Assembly: GCA_003342815.1 (NCBI GenBank)
Contig: PTEX01000300.1
Location: forward strand, 394,680-458,679
Origin: Eudromia elegans
Taxonomy: Eukaryota > Chordata > Aves > Tinamiformes > Tinamidae
Direction of reading: 5' to 3'
Length of the DNA stretch: 64,000 nucleotides
How positions within the stretch are numbered: the stretch's first letter is position 1; every line of letters begins with the position of its first letter. The notes beneath the pieces were generated by a model. That model saw only the letters and a program-made list of their open reading frames with translations. It ran no database searches and was not told where the DNA came from. This document shows, piece after piece, positions 60,141 to 64,000 of the stretch. The position numbers and the translations under genes are program-made.

Positions 60141-62573
60141 AGGGAGATGCTTCATAAGCCAATGAGCCAAGCAGGAATGGGAATAAGTGCTTGATGATTC
60201 AACTTGTATCTTGTCAAGCACTTTAGACACTTAGCCACGAAGAACCCAGCATGGCATCTAATTCACTTCATAACTGAAACACATCTTAGCAAAATAGTTT
60301 ACATATCTGTTACAATTATAGGACAATTGCACTTTATTTAAGAAAGAGAAGCACAAAACCTGCACACAAATGAGCATATGTACTAACTCTCTATTGCTAC
60401 TGAATCAACCCAAAGGATTGCATTTAAGAGCGTAACTATCCACATTAAGCAGCAATTATTGATGCTGAGTATCATTAGGTTTTAATCAGCTTTCTGGCAG
60501 ATGTCCTGTTTATTTTTTTTTAATTGAGTATATTCTAGTTCAGAATTTTTGTTGAAAGTTTGAATAGTACGTCTTAATTTCTCTCCTAATGCTATCATTT
60601 TAAAATCTCTCCCAGTAATTGTACATTCTAATGTCATAAAATGCCTCCAAAATACAGTTTGTTAGAAAGATGTTATAAAAATAAATTGCAATTGTACTGC
60701 GTTATTTTGGAAGAGGGATACCTCTGTAATTTATTTTTTGGATTACTTTTTCACTACAATTTTCCTCTTATAATTAATTGACATAAACAGGTCTTCATAT
60801 TGCTGTGGTTTGGTACATTCCTAAAAGTCTTGCGCTAGTAAAAGGTTAGACCCATATGTTTATCAAGACCTGAAAGAGAGTAGATAAATTCTGTTTTAAG
60901 GAAAGCATTTTGTCTAGAGCAGATAGAAGTGTATACTTCTTATATAGCTATATTTTTACTCACTCACCTTCTTGTTTTCAGTAGGTTTCCTTTCAGGACA
61001 AGACTGCTCCTGGCCATGGCCTGACTCATTCTTTAGGTTCATACCACTCTCTTTTAGCCTGTTATTTTTGGACAATATGTTCTTCTTATGTGTATTTTTT
61101 TCAAAGCTGAAATCAATCCATCTAGCTTAGGAGTCCAGTCTGAGTTTTGATTTAAAAGTTTAGTACCAGAAGTGGGAGTAATTTCATTTATTTCCCAGAA
61201 TCATCTTTGTTAAAAAAAAAACAAAGGAAAAAACCTCACATTTATTATAGTTATATAATATAATATGCAGTACATAATATAGATCATATATAACATATAG
61301 ATCCATATAATTACAGATCTTTCAGATTCTATCAGAAAAATCTCTGAGAACTTTTCTATATAAGCCTGTAACTAAAACCCTCCTCAAATCTCCACAATCT
61401 TGCATGTATCACAAATATTACCATGTCATACCCATTTCTAGTGTTGCACTAAAAGACACTTTCTGCTCTGAGCATGTCACATACATACCTTCTTCTTACA
61501 CTTGTTTGCCCATCTCTTTTATTAACCGACGCTGCTTATCTTCACTGAAGAAGCTGCTAACAGTATCTCTGCAAGAAAAAGCACTAATTTTCTTCTAATA
61601 AATTGGGCCACGTTCATATCTCTGACTTGCCCATGGTACTGACTTAATATTTAAGTTTTCTGGGTTCTCTTTTTTTGCCATGTTCAATCTCTGAAGTTTT
61701 CAATTGTCATATGCTTAAAAAGTGTGCTGATACTTAATGTGCATATAACCTGTCATTATGACCATTATCATTAAGCAGTTTCTTTGCAGTTCTCTGTGTC
61801 TATTGACTTCTTTTTATAGAGAGTTCAAGTCCCTTAAGAGATGTTCTATTGTCTTGAGAAAGCAACTGGCTCTCCTGCTCTGTGACAAGGATTTATGGGT
61901 CGTACTTTAAAGCTTTTAATCAGTAACATAACGTGGTACATCTATAGGTCATTTTTAATTGAGAAACTAAGCATTTAATTGGAACAAGGCTGAAAAGTAT
62001 TTGAGCATGGAAGAATCCTCCAAAGTCAGTAATGAAGTATATTTCCATTACATTAGCAGAACNNNNNNNNAATAAAAGAGGATACTTAGTGTCCTGGATA
62101 TCTTTACATTTATAAATGGCTCACAAGTAAAGACTGCAGCTTACTCAATTACAGATACAAATGTACAATCACCTCTTAAGGGGAGATCAATAAAATGCTG
62201 AAAAGAGTGTCACTTTTTTATTTATTTGTTTTGTAGAACAAAACCAAAATGTCCCACTAGACTTCTCCTGGGCATGGTGCTATTAGGAATTCTGCAGTTC
62301 TCAACCATTCGATGGCACATATATATTTGCAACTCAGGAAAAAGTGAGATAATTTGAATAAGTTTGTATTATAAAACGGACTATTTGCAAACTGAAATTG
62401 TAAAAAGTTTTTCTCACTTTTACTTTTAAACTCTTTGATTTAAAAACTTCATATTCAACTCATTCTTTTAGACACTTAGAATAAATCATTGGTTTATATG
62501 GAATGCGCAGATGAGCTATGCATAATTCTACTTGTTTCTTTTCTTTTCTTTTTCACCTCACCTTCTCCTTCTG
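60141..62573. other. AT-rich non-coding stretch
   Basis: No gene or transposon is recognised. An AT-rich patch with TATA-type palindromes lies at about 61248-61315. There is a small assembly gap at 62063-62070. Confidence 0.5.
62063..62070. other. Assembly gap, 8 N
   Basis: Eight undetermined bases lie in non-repetitive AT-rich sequence. Confidence 0.99.
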
Positions 62574-62723
62574 CTTTTCCTTTTCCTTCTCCTTCCCCTT
62601 CCCCTTCTCCTTCCCCTTCCCCTTCCCCTTCCCCTTCTCCTTCTCCTTCTCCTTCTCCTTCTCCTTCTCCTTCTCCTTCTCCTTCTCCTTCTCCTTCTCC
62701 TCCTTTCTCCTTTTTCCTTTCCT
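62574..62723. repeat. Pyrimidine microsatellite, (CTTCCC)n then (CTTCTC)n
   Basis: The plus strand is 150 nt of uninterrupted pyrimidine. The left part is TTCCCC/TTCTCC mixed hexamers, and the right part is a regular CTTCTC array from about 62636 to 62700. Serine/proline and leucine-rich frames on the plus strand and lysine/glutamate-rich frames on the minus strand are repeat translations. Other T/C-rich sequence (62532-62562) lies just to the left. Confidence 0.96.
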
Positions 62724-64000
62724 GGGAAAATCATTTAACATAGAATATATAAAAATGCTGTTGCTCTTTTCTCGTCTTCATCACTTAGAATCCATAGAAG
62801 CAGTAGAGTCTCAAAAAATGTGCATTCAAAAACTTTATATTTAAATTAAAAAAAAAAATCTGCTGTTATCTGAGCAAGTTTAAGCATATTTGGTTTCATT
62901 GTGCTTCACTGGCATTCCTACATTCTACATTTCTACCAAGATTGAAAGATCTTCTTGCCACGAAAAGCGTAGAAATAATAAAAATAACAGAATGAGAAAA
63001 TACCTTATACCATATTGCTGCCTAGATCATTAAGCTAGTTAGCTCCCTGAAGGGTTTCACTTACATTTTCTGTACATAGTTATCAAAACAAAAAATCAGA
63101 AAGGAAACAAGCTGGGCTTGAACCAATCAGTAAGATAGAATTTAACCACTAGCATAGCAAACAATTTCAGACAGGTGGTAGGTACCGGAGAACAAGTATT
63201 AATCTTTTTGGCAAACTGAGCTTGTGAAATAATTTTCAGAGCTGTGTGGCCTCAGCTATCTGGATAGCTTTTGGAGAAATAAAGCACATAAAATAATGAA
63301 TAAGCAGCAAACAAAGCAAAATGAATCCATGGTTTACTGAAGCAGTATCTTTGGCAAGTGAAAAGACACAACCATCCAAAAGACAATTAGAACAACAGAA
63401 TCATTAACATTAACATTTTTTTTTTTTTGCATGTATACAGTACAAGCAAGCCATAACAAATGCTGCATATCAAATGCTACAATAATTCTATTTACTGCAG
63501 CTCCGTGTTCTGCAGAATACAGCAATTTCTGTACCAATGAATTAGAGTCCTTAAAAATAACTGAGTAGAATAAATAATTAAAAAAAAGAAGTTAGTGGCT
63601 TATTTAAATTTATTATATATGCCAGTAACCATATGTTTTTATATTGTTTATTTCAGATGACAGGAATCGTTTAAATCTAAATCTAATACACATTATGATG
63701 GGTCTCAAAAGGTGTGTTTGTTAGTATTCTATTTTTATTTTTTAGGAGAAAAGCATTTCAAAAATATTGGCACATGTAATTTTACAAGTGGATATAGGCA
63801 ATGTCTTAGTAAAATCAATGATTTATACTACAGAAAGCCTCCAAATTAATCCAAGATTGCTTATTTATTTTCTCATAGAGGTGTAGTGGGAGACCCAAAT
63901 TTTCTTGTGATGTGAATTAAGCAAAATAGACAAGACTGCTGGTTCTGATCTATGTAATGGTACTATGCTCCCTACCTTGGGGACCTCTTAGGCTTTCTGG
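62724..64000. other. AT-rich non-coding stretch, one exon-like segment
   Basis: No gene or transposon is recognised. A T run lies at about 63417-63429. The segment 63657-63711 has splice-like borders and is open in one frame; see the findings. Confidence 0.5.

Noticed and set aside
1..64000. Bacterial or phage systems (CRISPR, operons, toxin-antitoxin, prophage)
   Set aside because: The window is vertebrate DNA with bird CR1 elements; there are no spaced direct repeats of CRISPR type and no dense coding organisation.

Overview
This window looks like avian nuclear DNA from a gene-poor stretch, either a long intron or an intergenic desert. The main evidence is eight fragments of CR1-type LINE retrotransposons. 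The younger ones carry the familiar bird CR1 3' end: an eight-base repeat related to ATTCTATG next to a conserved block reading GGTTGGAAGGGACC or close to it. The base composition is AT-rich, poly-A/T runs are frequent and long pyrimidine microsatellites are present. I cannot name the species or the chromosome.

I find no host protein-coding gene, rRNA, tRNA or CRISPR array that I can support. The few open frames longer than about 100 codons are simple repeats, CR1 remnants, frames antisense to CR1, or unrecognised sequence. A few unrecognised open stretches are bounded by plausible splice signals. They are listed as exon candidates only, because such matches arise by chance in 64 kb of AT-rich DNA.

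Layout. Positions 1-1250 are plain AT-rich DNA. Positions 1250-1990 hold a decayed tandem repeat of about 185 bp per unit with CCTAACCC-like blocks. A minus-strand CR1 lies at 8871-9921. A 291-nt pure pyrimidine tract lies at 15487-15777, a short one at 18044-18098, and a (TTTTC)n tract containing an assembly gap at 19880-20152. From 20 to 31 kb I see no recognisable element. An old plus-strand CR1 lies at 31476-32225, a CR1 tail at 33872-34014, a CR1 3' fragment at 38168-38396 and a roughly 1 kb plus-strand CR1 at 44587-45583. A run of 60 T lies at 50721-50780. The 54-60 kb part is busiest: a purine-rich minisatellite beside a small GC-rich island (54046-54410), a young CR1 with a 154-codon open frame (55226-55781), a rearranged CR1 lacking its 3' end (57596-58240) and a very old CR1/L3-like reverse-transcriptase remnant (59725-60140). 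A last pyrimidine tract lies at 62574-62723.

No set of genes works together here. The biology on view is retrotransposon decay of several ages, microsatellite growth, and possibly some distal regulatory sequence whose conservation cannot be judged from one sequence. I found no convincing undescribed molecular system. The most unusual items are the decayed 185-bp array, the ancient CR1/L3-like remnant, the CR1 without a 3' end, and the consistent strand bias of the long pyrimidine tracts.
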